Shown: positions 10,263 through 21,970, numbered from the stretch's first letter. The stretch: 64,000 nucleotides of DNA from Crossaster papposus (GCA_037893245.1 JBAIAA010000259.1:1526194-1590193); one strand, 5' to 3'. Notes: a model not told the origin generated them from the letters alone. A program made the numbers and translations.

Positions 10263-11088
10263 ATGGCAACACCCGAGGCTTTAGCGGATGCCCTTACACA
10301 GTCACTTTCACAGTCTCAGAAAGCCTTTGCTGATATTGCTGGGGCCTTTAAGAATCTAAGATTTCAGAGAGCAACTCCTGTGAAGTTTGTTAAATTCCGT
10401 GGTCGTCCAAAAAAATCCGGGGATCAAACCCTAAAAAAATGGTTAGACGATTTGGATACGTATTCTCGGCAATTGGATTTGTCCGAAGATGAGAAACTGA
10501 ATGTTGCGATTGATCATCTTGGGGGTGAAGCAAAAGAGGAGATCAGATGCTGCCCCCAGGAGGATAAAGACAACATAGACAAACTAATATCAATCTTAAG
10601 GCTCAGATTTGGTGCAAAAGAGACCGTTCAAACACTTAATTGCACATTTTATTCTAGGAGCCAGTTGGAAGGGGAAACTTTTGAGGAATTTAGTCGTACT
10701 TATGCGATTGTATAATCGCATGGAGCTAGCCTCGACAGATAGTGAGGAAAAGCAAGCCCTTGGTAAGCTAAAACAGCGAGCTCTTAAGGAACAGATGATT
10801 AGGGGTACACGTGACCTTTTGACTAAACGTGAACTGCGCAGGCTCACCCATGAGGAGCCTGATTTGCAATTTTATCAGTTTAGGGAGCAAGCGTTACACA
10901 TCCTTAGAGATGTAGATGAGGGCACTGTTGCCTCATGTATGGGTGTTAGTCCACCCACCCCTAATGATATTGTATCAGTTCAAGGTTCATTTATTTCTTC
11001 GGCATCAACATACAGGATGATAATGGTAGTTTATACAGTTATGATAGGTGATGCTGAAGGGGGACCCACTAAGAAGCAAAGCTTGTAG
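10263..11088 (+). pseudogene. gag: Gypsy gag, N-terminal (matrix/capsid) half, frameshifted
   Basis: The ATG at 10263 follows the leader and opens a 150-codon frame (MATPEALADALTQSL..). It contains a retrotransposon-gag capsid-type region: PVKFVKFRGRPKKSG, then WLDDLDTYSRQLDLSEDEKL, DHLGGEAKEEI, and a LRLRFGAKET segment near residue 115. At about 10705 the frame is lost, and the homologous sequence continues in another frame from LMRLYNRMELAS to a stop at 11088. A single-base indel explains this. The last part (after about 11010) does not look like gag and lies next to the inserted LINE. The nucleocapsid half resumes at about 15899. The structural protein would form the retrotransposon particle; this copy cannot encode it. 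Confidence 0.8.
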
Positions 11089-11462
11089 GTGTGGGCCCCC
11101 TATGCATGCATGTACGTGCTCTGGGCTACATGTATTGGATACAAGAATATTCATGTAAAATAGGAGCAAACACGGACAGTAGGCCCAGAGCACATACAGC
11201 ATTTTATAAATAACAGTAAGTTACTTACTTAAATACACTAATACCAAAACAAAAGACAAGGACAAACAATAAACAGCACATCAACAAGCCAGTTTAGGAA
11301 TGCATCAATAAAATACAAAAAATACATTTTGAGTTATTATTTTACATTAGTTCACAATAAAAGTTCAACAAAGCAAACTTATAATCTCGTTTGAAAGCGA
11401 TAATATGTTTGGAGCTTCTTAATGTATTAGTAAGTGAATTCCATAACCTGGGTCCCTCATAT

Positions 11463-14359
11463 TTAATAGTTGTGTGAAAAAGAAGTACGAGTTAATGGGA
11501 GATGAAAATGACAAGCCTGTCGAGTAAAGTAGGCATGGATCTGATCATTTCGCACAAATATTGCCTTAATAGCCGAGGGTAAAGTATTGGAATTGGACTG
11601 ATACATGAGGGACCCAAGCTGATGGTAATAAATATCCTTAATTTTTAAGGTTTTATGTTTAAAAAAGAGAGGATCAGTATGGGCACAAAAATCAACAAAA
11701 TTAATTATACGAAGAGCTCGCTTCTGCAAAAGAAATAACTTTTAAAGATAACCAGTGGAACAGTTACCCCACGCAAGTATTCCATAATTAAGGTATGACA
11801 AAATTAAAGTATTATAAAGAGAGACTAGGACCGATGGAGGAAAAAAATGTTTGATTCTATTGATAACACCAATATTTCTAGCAACAATTTTACATAGATA
11901 ATCAATATGATTTTTCCAGGTTAACTTAGAGTCAATAAACAGTCCCAGAAATTTGAAACAGTCGGTTTTTATAATAGCAGCATCATTAATCACAACATCT
12001 CTAGGAAGATCATTAGCAGAATTACTAAACAGCATGTAATTGGTTTTATTAATATTTAATGACAACTTATTGATTCTAAACCAATTAGAAACTAATTTAA
12101 GTTCATTGTTCATTGTATCAATAAGAGTATTCAAGTTGTTATGAGAAAAAAATAAATTTGAATCATCAGCAAATAAAATAAATGAAAGTACATCTGATGA
12201 TTTTGTGAAGTCATTGATATAAATTATAAAAAGTAACGGGCCTAAAATTGATCCTTGAGGGACTCCACAGCTTAAAGTTTTGAAAGATGAATTTGAACCA
12301 CCAATAAAAACATATTGGCTTCTATTTGTAAAATAACTTCTGAACCACTCCAGGGATACTCCTCGAATACCATAATAGGACAATTTATGCAACAAAATGT
12401 CATGGTCAATTGTGTCAAAGGCTTTTGAAAGATCAAGAAATATCCCCAGAGTGTGCTCAGAGTTATCTACTGCATTAGAGTTGAGTGTTTGCTACGAAAT
12501 CCAAATTGTGAATTGGTTAGAATATCAAATTTAAATAAATATTTACTGAGTCGGGTATGGACACATTTCTCAAATATTTTTGAAAAACAAGTCAAGATGG
12601 AAATGGGTCTATAATTATTAACACAATTAGGATCACCACTTTTATAAACTGGAATAACTTTGGCAATTTTTAATTGGTGTGGAACAATTCCGGTTATGAA
12701 TGAAAGATTAATAATGTGTGCAAGTGGCCTACAAATAGCCATGATAGTACTCTTGACAACAGCTATATTAATGCAATCATAACCAGAGCTCTTTTTATTT
12801 TGTAGATTAGTGACAATGTCAGATATCTCATGTTCATCAACTGGAGCAAAAAAAAAAGAATTTGGGTTGGGGTCAGTAAGATAATCATTAAACGATGCCC
12901 GAGTTTGAGGAATATTTTGAGCGAGGTTAGGACCTATGTTGACAAAATAATTATTAAAGCAATTGGCAATTAAATTAGAGTTATTAATCAAGTTCCCTTC
13001 ATGCATGATGCTACTGATGGTATGAGAAGACGTTTTATTGTTCAGTACAGAATTGATTACCTTCCATGTATTACGAATGTTATTCTTTTCCTGTTCAAAC
13101 TGGCGTGTATAATATTGTTTTTTAGAGGTACGTAAAAGGTTAATTAAAATATTCTTATATTTAGTATACTTAATTTTATTAGAATTAGTGGGATGAGCTA
13201 AATATTGTCGGTAAAGCTTGTTTTTCTTATTAATAGATTTAAGAAGTAGATTGGTTATCCATGGTGCGTGGGGCTTAGATTTAAATTTAGATTTATGGTT
13301 TATATGAGGAGTAAAAAGGGTGTTTTTATCATACATATAATTAAAATCATCAATAAAGTTGTTAAATGCCAAATCAGGATTATCGCAATTATAGACATTA
13401 GTCCAATCATTAGAGTACAGGTCATCCTTGAATCTCTGAATATTTAAATTAGAAGCATTTCGGATAGAGGTGGAAATATAATCATCAGTGGAGACCTCTG
13501 GTTTACGAGACTGCATTTTTATAAATATTGGTAAATGGTCTGAAATGTCCGATAAAATAATACCTGATTTGGGGAAAGGTAAAACGTTTGTAAAAAAATT
13601 ATCAATAAGTGTGGCAGTGGTATTTGTGATTCTAGTAGGTTTATCAATTAATGGGAGAAAAGAATAAGATATAATTAAATCAACGAATGCTTGTGTGTTG
13701 GAATTGGAATAATTAAGTAAATTAATATTAAAATCACCAGAAATAAAACATGCTTTATTTCCAGGGATCATACGAAAAAACAAATTCTGAAAAGTAAGCA
13801 TGAACTCATTGTGACTTGCACTAGGTGGCTTATACATAACACCTGCAATTATGTCTTTGGCCCTTAGGGCAGAAATTTCAATAAACAGGGATTCAAGGGA
13901 ATCTTCTGAACATTTCAGGTCTTCCCTAATTTTAAAGCTCACCTCACATGAGACATAAAGTGCAACACCACCTCCAACTCTACCCTGTCTGTTATTCACA
14001 ATGAGTTTATAACCTGGGAGTGAATAATAATTATGGGGATCAGTTTTCAACCATGTTTCAGAGAGTGCAATAACAGTAAAGTTATTGCCAATAGAGTCTA
14101 AGAGAAGCTGAAGTTGATCAAAAATTTTCTGGAGACTTCTAATATTAAGGTGGAGTAAAGAAAAACCATCAATATTGTTAATCTTAGGAAACTGCTCCAA
14201 AGAATAGTACTGTGAATTATTGAATGAATGAAAAGGATTGTTTGGATCCATATACTCAGAATCCGAATTATTCTCAAACTCACTAGGACTTTGAGCCATC
14301 ATCATTCTGCCGTTCAATATCAAGAACTGAGATGTAAAGTAACAATATAAGTCTGGCAT
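11463..14359 (-). pseudogene. LINE ORF2: endonuclease-reverse transcriptase, one frameshift and one nonsense codon
   Basis: The N-terminal 630 codons (14359-12467) hold an APE-type endonuclease (LLHLNIRSLQ, SETWLKTDP, a GVALYVSC segment, the FISGDFNINLL block, SDISDHLPIFI) and the first RT blocks (KIAKVIPVYKSGDPN, NNYRPISIL, NSQFGFRSKHST). A one-base frameshift at about 12480 switches to the frame 12395-11742, which carries GVPQGSILGPLLFIIYIND and the catalytic FADDSNL. An in-frame TAA at about 11742 then separates the C-terminal tail (QKRALRIINFVDF.. HTDPLF..LKIKDIYYHQLG), which continues in the same frame to 11463. All catalytic blocks are present; only these two lesions disable it. In this family the endonuclease nicks the target and the RT copies the RNA from the nick. 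Confidence 0.88.
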
Positions 14360-14504
14360 TAATGCAAACCTGGGTCACACATGTAACACAACAATTACAG
14401 GACAATTCAAGTACATACATGTAGAAACAAATACAGATAAATACAATATAATTTAATGATGAGGAGGACTTGTTGATAAACATATCTTCAAGTTCACCGC
14501 ATGT

Positions 14505-14775
14505 CAAACAAAACCGGTGCATATGTACACGTGTATACGTGCGTCTGTTTATGGTGTAAATCGAGGACACATACCTGGCGACACGAAGGTGAATTGGGGT
14601 TAGGGTTAGAATCGAGGACGACCTCGATTGAGATTCGTGTACAAAACCAATGGGAGCCGTCGAAAAACGTTAGAGTACACACAAAGGAAATTTTCGAGAG
14701 GAACAAAGGAAACTCCTCGATTTACACCATATACAAACGTTGGTGTACATGCACACATACACACGTGTTTTAATA
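14505..14775. repeat. Imperfect inverted repeat in the LINE inter-ORF region
   Basis: TTTATGGTGTAAATCGAGGA (about 14548) is complementary to the CTCGATTTACACCATATAC stretch (about 14717), with flanking ACACGTGTATACGTG-like ends. It may be a small foldback MITE inside the LINE. The arms are imperfect and no target duplication is clear. Confidence 0.45.
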
Positions 14776-14910
14776 AAATACAAAGCAGTATGTGATCAGT
14801 CAAATCTTAGACTGGGATCAATAAGTAATAACAGCTGTTGGAATATGATGATGATCAGCCAAACAGCGATCAGTCAGATCTAACGATAGATATATTCAAT
14901 GCAGCAGCAC

Positions 14911-15789
14911 TCATTTATTGCAAGGTGACGGATGAAACTCCTTACTGTCGATAAACAGCTTTCCATTGCGGAAGACGACCTGTTGGCCCTTTTCGTAGGC
15001 TTGTTTCATTGTATCACGAAGTGACCGTTTCTTGATGGCATCGGCTAGTGGCAAGTCTTGTAACACGAACATACTAGTATCCTGCAGGACCTTCTTAGCT
15101 TGTCGCAAGATAGCTTGCCTTTCCGGTCTGTAGATAAATTTAGCAATGATGTGACGAGACTTGTCTGACGATAATTTTGGTCCAACTCCAGGTCGATGGG
15201 CATTTTCAACAGTGACATTTGGGAGGTTGAATTTGTTGACGATTATGTCCTTGACAGCTTGATAAGCGTATGAAGGGTTTTCGGAAGGCTGTTCTGGGAC
15301 ACCCCCAAATCGCAGGTTAAAGCTGCGGGAGTACCTCTCAAGTTGCAAGGCTTCATTTTCAACCTTCTCAAGTCTCTTGACTGCCTCCTGGAATTGCAAT
15401 TCAATTTTGGAGATTGAACCAGCTGTTACAGTAGCTTGCTGCTGCAGATCACCGACTGAATCACTTGTGTAAGTCAACCCATTTTCCATCTCTGACTGCT
15501 TGGCCTCGATACTGCCAACTCTATTGATGAGACTTTCCTGATTTAAAATCACTTTATCAAGTTTTGCATGTATATCACCCACCATGGACCGTAGGTCGTT
15601 CCTCAGAATATCAAATTCACTGGATGAAGTAGCAAGAACATCGACTGGATTCGAGGTTTCAGCACGCGCACGTGTAACGGCCATGGTTGGAGATTTCGAC
15701 GCCATCTTGGATTTCACAGATGTAGCGTCAGTTGCAAGTTCAACCGTAGATTTTTGGTCTCGTCGAGGCGGCATATCGAGTGGCTTCAA
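14911..15789 (-). CDS. LINE ORF1: coiled-coil RNA-binding protein (L1-ORF1p-like)
   Basis: Intact frame of 292 codons. The N-terminal ~60 residues are basic and Ser/Thr-rich. Residues about 60-155 are heptad-rich with many E, K, Q and L residues (DIHAKLDKVILNQESLI.., VKRLEKVENEALQLERYSR), as expected for a trimerising coiled coil. Then comes an RRM-like region (SFNLRFGGVPE, residues ~160-170; VENAHRPGVGP ~200) and a C-terminal domain (RHIIAKFIYRPERQAILRQA, ~220-240). This is the general plan of transposase-22/L1-ORF1 RNA chaperones, used also by some CR1/L2-group LINEs. It is upstream of ORF2 on the same strand, separated by about 550 bp. Confidence 0.82.
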   Translation of the reverse strand: MKPLDMPPRRDQKSTVELATDATSVKSKMASKSPTMAVTRARAETSNPVDVLATSSSEFDILRNDLRSMVGDIHAKLDKVILNQESLINRVGSIEAKQSEMENGLTYTSDSVGDLQQQATVTAGSISKIELQFQEAVKRLEKVENEALQLERYSRSFNLRFGGVPEQPSENPSYAYQAVKDIIVNKFNLPNVTVENAHRPGVGPKLSSDKSRHIIAKFIYRPERQAILRQAKKVLQDTSMFVLQDLPLADAIKKRSLRDTMKQAYEKGQQVVFRNGKLFIDSKEFHPSPCNK

Positions 15790-15898
15790 TAAGTAGCTAT
15801 GTTACAGATTGGGTACTTTGATTGCTGATAAGATGTTTCCCAGCTTTCAAATTTACACAAAATGTACAGAGACAGAGAAATGCTGAAAAAAATCCGGC

Positions 15899-16336
15899 TT
15901 GTTTGACAGAGCGATATTAGAACACGTCCGTTTACCACAGCGCCCTCATTGTAAAATTGACAAAGTTGACAAAGTAACTCCTGGCTGGCCGCCAAGTAAA
16001 CCTGTACATTGCACGAGTGACAGTGAACTCCTTCGTGGGCTAGTTGATGGCCAAAAACAGTTATGTTTGACAATGGAGCGCATTGCACAGCAACAAGCTG
16101 AAACCAACGTGCATAAACAGAAATTATCTGAAGTGATAGTGAACCAAAAGACAAATGGGCCCCCAACCCAAAGCAATTTCCAGACAAGAAAGAACCAGGT
16201 ACAGTGTAGCTACTGTAACAAAAGGGGACACAGCATTGAAAGTTGCTATAAGCGGGATTATGATCTTAAGAATGCTAGTAACAGTGCAAAAACTGATGCC
16301 GAGCCTAGTGTCCAGAACACAATTCGGAAAACTTGA
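15899..16336 (+). pseudogene. gag: Gypsy gag, C-terminal (nucleocapsid) half
   Basis: Resumes the gag disrupted by the LINE. About 145 codons ending in TGA at 16334-16336. It holds a long hydrophilic Q/E-rich linker and one zinc knuckle, CSYCNKRGHSIESC, which fits C-X2-C-X4-H-X4-C exactly. Basic residues follow, consistent with RNA binding during packaging. It overlaps the pol frame (open from about 16155), which lies +1 relative to it. This reading phase implies programmed frameshifting or an indel. There is no independent start codon of significance; the frame simply emerges from the LINE boundary. Confidence 0.82.
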
Positions 16337-18083
16337 CACCTCCGTCATAGAGGGCGGTATTTCGGAGGGGGGCAAAGAGCCCATCATTCATCCGATGGTG
16401 GCTGACAGAGTGTTTACTGAAGCTGATAGGCGCAAACTTTTCGAACGTAGTCCTACTGCTGAGATTATTATTAGTGGAGTCCCTGCAAAATGTGTCATTG
16501 ACACAGGTGCAGAGACTTCCCTAATTTCCTTAGAATTTTACAAAAAACACTTAGCCAAAAATGTTGGGAAATTGGATGATGTAGGTGGATTTTTCAAGTT
16601 AGTGGGTGCAAATCATCTTGAAATACCTGTAGATGGCTATCTAGAAACTCAAGTGGAGATTCTTGGTCGTAGGCTTGTAGCTAGTTTTGTTGTGTCGCGT
16701 GCAGGGGACTGTAACTCTGGAAATCGGAGGGACAAATATCTAATCCTTTTGGGATGTAATGTTTTGAAACAAGTAGCGGGCGATTCAAATTGCATGAAAG
16801 CAAGCCATGCAGATCCCAATTGGGACCTTGCACTTCAGTGGGTCAAGTCTCTAAAAATTCAGAATGATGAACGAGAATTTGCTTGTGATACTCCGACCAG
16901 TATGTGTGATGTGTTGACACAAAACATGGAAAGTATTGCCCCAAATACAGTCAAAAAAGTAAACTGTGCCCTCAGCGGTACATTAGCTAGTGACATGTGT
17001 GACAATCTGGTGTTGGTATGTCCATGTCAATTGTACAAGGCCAGTGTTGGTGACAGTTGTAATGTAAGTACTGCGTATAATGATGATAGTACAACAGTTT
17101 TATCGCAGGTTGTGGAAGGTTTAGTTCATGTGGAAGTAGACAATTTATTTATATCAGTGTTAGTTGAGAATGTGGGCTCAGAAGCAATCACAATCCCATC
17201 TCGTACCAAGGTGGCGCTAGCTCATATAGTTCAGCTGTCAGAGCAGGTAGTGGTAGATTCTTGTGACGGTGGATTTGAGGTGTCGGTTCACCACATGGTG
17301 TCTGATGTGTCGGATAATGTGGCTGATGTTCCTAGTCTTAGTGGTCAGGACTCTAATGGGGGTGGCACCCAGGGTACATGTCATCAGCGCAGGGAATTAT
17401 TTGTCTTTCCAAATGGAACAGAGTTTTTGCTCCCACCCGGCATTAGTCTTGAGAATCTAAGTGCTGATGAAGCAGCATTGGCAGCTGAATTGATAAGAAG
17501 ACATGATACTGCTTTCCCAAAAGACCCCTATGATTTGGGATATAACGCAATGATTCCGCACGAGATCAACTTGCATGACAACAGACCAGTCAACTTGCCT
17601 TATCGGCGGATTGTGCCGACCCAGATGGCTGAAGTGAAAAAGCTACTTCAAGATTTACTTGACCGTAACATAATAAAGAAATCTTCAAGTTCGTATGCTA
17701 GCCCCGTAGTGTTGGTTAGAAAGAAAGACGGCCAGCTCCGCCTTTGCATTGATTACCGGTCCCTCAACTCTAAGACGGAAAAAGACGCTTTTCCCCTCCC
17801 TCGAATAGATGAGACTTTGGAGTCGATGGGGGGTGCAAAATTATTCTCATCACTTGACCTTGCACATGGCTACTTCCAAGTAGCCATGCACCCTGATTCT
17901 GTGTTTAAGACAGCCTTTAGGGTTCCTTGGGGGTTGTATGAGTTCTTGAGGCTCCCTCAGGGGCTGTGTAACAGCCCAAGTACATTCCAAAGGATCATGG
18001 AATTCATATTTGGAGATGGGTATTTCTGTAGACCAAGGGAAAATCGAACGAGTCCGAGATTGGCAAGTTCCCAGAAATATTGA
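16155..18083 (+). pseudogene. pol: Gypsy pol part 1: protease and reverse transcriptase lacking the catalytic block
   Basis: Open frame of 642 codons. Residues ~105-190 form a retropepsin-like protease with the active-site CVIDTGAETSLIS and a later LILLGCNVL. A linker follows, then [92 protein letters not shown] and [16 protein letters not shown]. The frame should continue into the Y-x-D-D catalytic palm block, but at about 18012-18018 it jumps straight into the sequence that normally lies after that block, in a different frame. About 65 codons are therefore missing, and what remains is out of frame and ends at 18083. This copy cannot make active RT. Confidence 0.92.
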
Positions 18084-18696
18084 GCAGCTGAGATCATTTC
18101 TTGGGCTCGCCTCATACTACAGGCGATATGTTAGAAACTTTGCAAAAATTGCTGCACCTCTTCACGCGCTGAGCGCTAATACACTGGAAAAAGTAGGGAA
18201 CAAGGGGACCCTTGTGTGGAATTCAGAGGCTGACGCCGCCTTTCAGCCCCTTAAAAAGGCATTGTGTGAGACCCCTGTCCTTGCTTATCCCCAGTTTGAT
18301 CAAGATTTTGTTCTTGAAATTGATGCATCGTTGCAAGGACTGGGCGCATGCCTTTCTCAATATGACAAAACAGGGAATCTCCATCCTGTTGCATACGCCA
18401 GCAGGGGATTGAGAGGGGCAGAAAAGAATTACTCAGATTTGTCAAGTTTTAAATTGGAGCTGTTGGCCCTTAAGTGGGCGGTCTCTGAAAAGTTCAGAGA
18501 GTACCTATTGGGCAAACACACAGTTGTATGGACAGACAGTAACCCGGTTGCTCATCTGCAAACTGCAAGGCTGGGCGCCACGGAGCAGCGATGGGCAGCG
18601 CAGTTAGCCGCTTTTGATATAGACATACGATACCGTGCTGGTCGCACAAATAAATGTGCAGATGCTACCCCACAACCCAGTCAAATGTCGAAATGA
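18010..18696 (+). pseudogene. pol: Gypsy pol part 2: RT thumb/connection and RNase H
   Basis: The frame begins within the deletion junction. It reads the end of RT ([36 protein letters not shown]) and then a Gypsy RNase [18 protein letters not shown] (first catalytic Asp), [33 protein letters not shown] (catalytic Glu) and [14 protein letters not shown] (third Asp). The family's NKCADALSR-type ending is disrupted at about 18664: the frame reads [12 protein letters not shown] and stops, while the continuing pol sequence is in another frame from 18654. Catalytic residues of RNase H are retained. The first codon listed is simply where this frame opens. Confidence 0.9.
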
Positions 18697-19069
18697 TTGC
18701 TGAAGTACAAGCTTCTGCTGGGGGTATTTGTGTTCCTGTTGAATTACAATCTGTGCATTCAGTTCAGTCCCTCGGAAGTTGCAAAGTTAGGTCAAACGAT
18801 GACACATCTGTCGGGTCACCATCGGTGTTGCCATCCTACTCGCATGCTCAATTGGGAGAGTTGCAGCGCAGTGATGTTGTGCTTAAGGAAGTGTGGAATA
18901 TGTGGGACTGTAAATGGAAACCCGGGGAAGGATTAGGCAAATCAGAGTGCCCTTGTGAGCTCAAATCTTGGCTGCGGGAATGGTCGCGTTTTGCGGATAA
19001 AAATGGTGTGCTATATAGGTCAGTGGAAGATCCAGGTTTAGGGCAGGTTTTGCAACTTCTTGTCCCTAA
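18654..19069 (+). pseudogene. pol: Gypsy pol part 3: RNase H-integrase linker
   Basis: Continuation of pol after the frameshift near 18664. It contains the linker that precedes the integrase zinc finger (YSHAQLGELQRSDVVLKEVW, KSWLREWSRFADKNGVLYRS, LGQVLQLLVP), a widespread Gypsy feature. It is cut at 19067-19069 (TAA) by the MITE at 19070-20221. Removing 19070-20224 rejoins this frame to the integrase frame without a stop. Confidence 0.85.
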
Positions 19070-20221
19070 TGGCCCTGTCACACTAGAACGTTTTAGGCCA
19101 ACGCGTGAGTAGCGCGTTAAAAATAGTTGATACGCTGGCAAACGCTGAACTTCCACAGAAAAAGTCAAGTGGAACCGTGATTTCAGCGTTTCCATAACGC
19201 GTTGTTAACGGGTTCAATGCGTTCGCCAGCGCGTGAGAAACGCGTTAGTAACGCGCTCGACGACTGATAAACGACTGCCCAGCGCGTGAGTAGCGCGTTT
19301 CAACGCGCGGCAGCGTACTGCAACGACCACATGGTTAGTTGTATAAAAAGCCGACGCGCTACTACACTAATGGCCCTGTCACACCAGAACGTTTTAGGCC
19401 AACGTGTTGGAATTTCGGTAACACGCGGGTAAACGTTGACCAACGCTAGGCCAGCGTTCGCAACACGCTAAGCGCGTTACCCACACGTTGGAACACGCTG
19501 GAACACGCTGAGGCAAAAATACATTTTTCAACATACCCAAAATTTTCAGCGTTTGCCAGCGTGTGACTGCACACGCTGACGGCGCGCAGGATGGTCGTTA
19601 CTCACGCGTCGAACGCGCTAGACGATCGTTACCAACCCAATACTTACACGCTGGCGACCCGCTGTCGTATTTTTATTATAAATCAGTGATACGTTCCTCA
19701 CACGCTGAGCGCGTTCCTCACACAATGCTCACGCGCTGGCATACGATATGAACCCGTTATCAATCTGCATGGACAGGCTGAAATCACGGTTCCACTTCAC
19801 TTTTTCTGTGAAAGTTCAGCGATTGCCAGCGTATCAACTATTTTTAACGCGCTACTCATGCATTAGCCTAACGTTCTGGGGTGACAGGGCCATAACCAGC
19901 GTGTCGCCAGAGTACACCAGCGTACACCAGCGTGTGAGTAGCGGGTTGATAACGATCGTCTAGCGTGTTCGACGCGTGAGTAACAAACCTCCAACGCTCC
20001 GCCAGCGTGTGCAGTCACACGCTGACAAACGCTGGAAATTGTATGTATGTTGAACAAAATATGTTTTCCTCAGCGTGTGACAACATGTCCCAGCGCGTGA
20101 GTAACGCGCTCAGCGTGTTGCTAACGCTGGCCAAGCGTTGGTCAGCGTTTGCCAGCGTGTTGCCAAATTTACAACACGTTACTCACGCGTTGGCCTAAAA
20201 TGGTCTGGTGTGACAGGGCCA
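19070..20221. mobile_element. Outer MITE in pol (TGGCCCTGTCACAC ends, TWA target site)
   Basis: The ends TGGCCCTGTCACACTAGAAC.. and ..GTGTGACAGGGCCA are inverted. Flanks are TAA (19067-19069) and TTA (20222-20224); excising one unit plus one 3-bp site (1155 bp, a multiple of 3) restores the pol frame, so the original target was TAA. A 3-bp TWA duplication is characteristic of PIF/Harbinger. The interior is a mosaic of short CpG words such as AACGCGTT, GCGTGAGTAACGCG and CAGCGTTTGCCAGCG. A second MITE of the same family is nested inside. Confidence 0.85.
19371..19892. mobile_element. Inner MITE of the same family, nested
   Basis: 522 bp with ends TGGCCCTGTCACACCAGAAC.. and ..GTTCTGGGGTGACAGGGCCA. 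Both flanks are TAA (19368-19370 and 19893-19895), a perfect 3-bp target duplication. It inserted into the outer element, so the family has been active more than once at this site. Confidence 0.85.
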
Positions 20222-20225
20222 TTAG

Positions 20226-21562
20226 TGCTTGCGCACTGTGATCACTGAGGCCTCCCATGACAAATGGGGTCATCAAGGTGTTGATAGAACCGTGAGCTTT
20301 ATGAAGAAGCGTTGCTATTGGCCAGGAATGAATGGTCACGTGCGAGAGCATATTCACAACTGTTATCACTGCACATTATCTAAAACCCCAACGCCGACTG
20401 TTCGTACACCAATGCGCCACTTGCTCGCTTTCCGTCCCCTGGAAAGGTTAGCAATTGACTTCCTTAAGTTAGACCGCGGTCGTGGCAACTATGAAGATGT
20501 ACTAGTTATGACGGACTCATTCACTAAATTTGCAGTAGCCGCTGCCTGCAGAGACCAGACAGCTGCTACTGTGGCCCGGGTACTGCGCGACCAGTGGTTT
20601 GTGCGGTATGGTATACCTGCACAAATTCACTCTGATAGGGGAAGTAATTTTGAAAGTTGTCTGGTGAAAGAACTCTGCATTTTGTATGGCATTGAGAAAA
20701 CACGAACGACCCCCTACCATGCCCAAGGAAATGGCCAAACAGAAAGGTTCAATAGGACACTATGCAATCTCATTAAGTCCTTAGATCGCCAAAGTCGCAG
20801 CCGGTGGCCTGAACTTCTACCCCATCTCATATTTATTTACAATTCGACACCTCACTGTGTTACAGGTTTCACCCCGTACACCCTAATGTTTGGTAGAGAC
20901 CCATCTGTGCCCTTAGACCACATTCTCAGCAATACGAACAATATGATTGGGGTGAAAATTTCATCAAGCAGCAAGCAGATTTTCTGAAGCGTGTGCATAA
21001 GTTGGCAAAGGATCGTCTCGTTAGTGCAGCAGCAGCAAATAAGAGACACTATGACAAACGCGCAATGGCTAACCCCTTGCCTATTGGCAGAAGAGTGTTC
21101 ACCAAACAGTGCGCATTTAAAGAGAGACATAAATTGCAGGATTATTTTAGTGAAGAACAATTCATTGTGGTTAAATGTAATATTGACCAGGATCTGTACG
21201 AAGTGAGACCTGCACTGGGTGGTCATACTAAATGGTTGAATCGCAAAATGCTTATACTTGATCCCAGGGGTGACCAAATAAAACCGGGTGAGCCTCTTGA
21301 CGATTTGTTTGCTACCAGTAATCTGCATTCAGATGTTGATGCGTCAAGCTCAAGTGACTCAGATGAGGAACTAGTAATGGTTCTTCCCAAAGATTTAACT
21401 GGGGCTTCCCAAACAACTGGTCCCATTGTTGAAAATTCTGACAAACCTGGTAATGCTGGGGATGAATGTGTCTCTAACTCGTCCACTGCACCGGGGTTAC
21501 GTCGGTCAGAGCGCCTAAAAGAGAAGAGTAAATTAGGCAAGTGGCCTAATGTCATAACCTAG
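20226..21562 (+). pseudogene. int: Gypsy pol part 4: integrase, frameshifted before the C-terminal domain
   Basis: Two frames make one integrase. The first (to 20987) has an HHCC zinc finger (SHDKWGHQG, then CYHC), the catalytic core with ERLAIDFLKLDRG (D), IHSDRGSNFES (D) and GNGQTERFNRTL (E). Exactly 35 residues separate the second Asp and the Glu, so the DD35E triad is intact. A one-base deletion at about 20940 shifts the frame. The sequence continues in the frame that includes 20993-21562, with KRHYDKRAMANPLPIGRRVF and a chromodomain-less, Ser/Asp/Glu-rich C-terminal tail ending ERLKEKSKLGKWPNVIT. The enzyme inserts the cDNA into chromosomes. Its 4-bp target duplication is seen at the ends of this element. 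Confidence 0.9.
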
Positions 21563-21970
21563 TATTGTGGTATAGTCTGTCCTAAATTGAAAAAAACTCA
21601 TAAAAACAAGCTAATCATTTGTTTCACTTTCCTACTTGCAGTTGCTGTGTACCGGTGGAGTAGGAGGTGCCTCTTGTAGGCGGTGGCTGCAGCCGCCTCT
21701 GTTTCCCCGCTGGTACAGTTGAATTGCAAAGTGGTTGGAGTGGTGCTCTTGTGAGGTTGCCTCAAGTAGGCGGTGGTTTTTTACCGACCTCTGCATCTCT
21801 TCACCTAAGTAGCTGTATCATTTTCAAGGTAACTGAAATTTTGATTGTGCATACTGTACATGCAATTGTGTGCATAGCTTTAGTATTGTTGTAACATGTA
21901 TATAAGCCTGTAGTGCATTTTTGTAAAAGGTGTCAGGTCTTCCTTAGTTGTAATTTATAATAGTTTTGGC
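21563..21970 (+). other. Inter-ORF spacer with acceptor-like tract and a GC-rich direct repeat
   Basis: A pyrimidine stretch TTCACTTTCCTACTTGCAG at 21623-21641 resembles a 3' splice site and lies upstream of the SGNH ORF. That is the position expected if the ORF were expressed from a spliced RNA, as env-like genes are. Two related hairpin-like words (GCCTCTTGTAGGCGGTGG at 21669 and GCCTCAAGTAGGCGGTGG at 21757) follow. Function is inferred only from position. Confidence 0.4.

Larger units (their letters stand above)
11095..15890 (-). mobile_element. Near-full-length L2/CR1-group LINE inserted in Gypsy gag
   Basis: About 4.8 kb on the minus strand: 5' UTR (about 15790-15890), ORF1 (14911-15789), a ~550-bp inter-ORF region, ORF2 with endonuclease and RT (14359 to 11463), and a 3' UTR to about 11095. 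It divides the Gypsy gag and must postdate the Gypsy insertion. The exact ends are uncertain to some tens of bases because I cannot find a clear target duplication. Confidence 0.85.
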
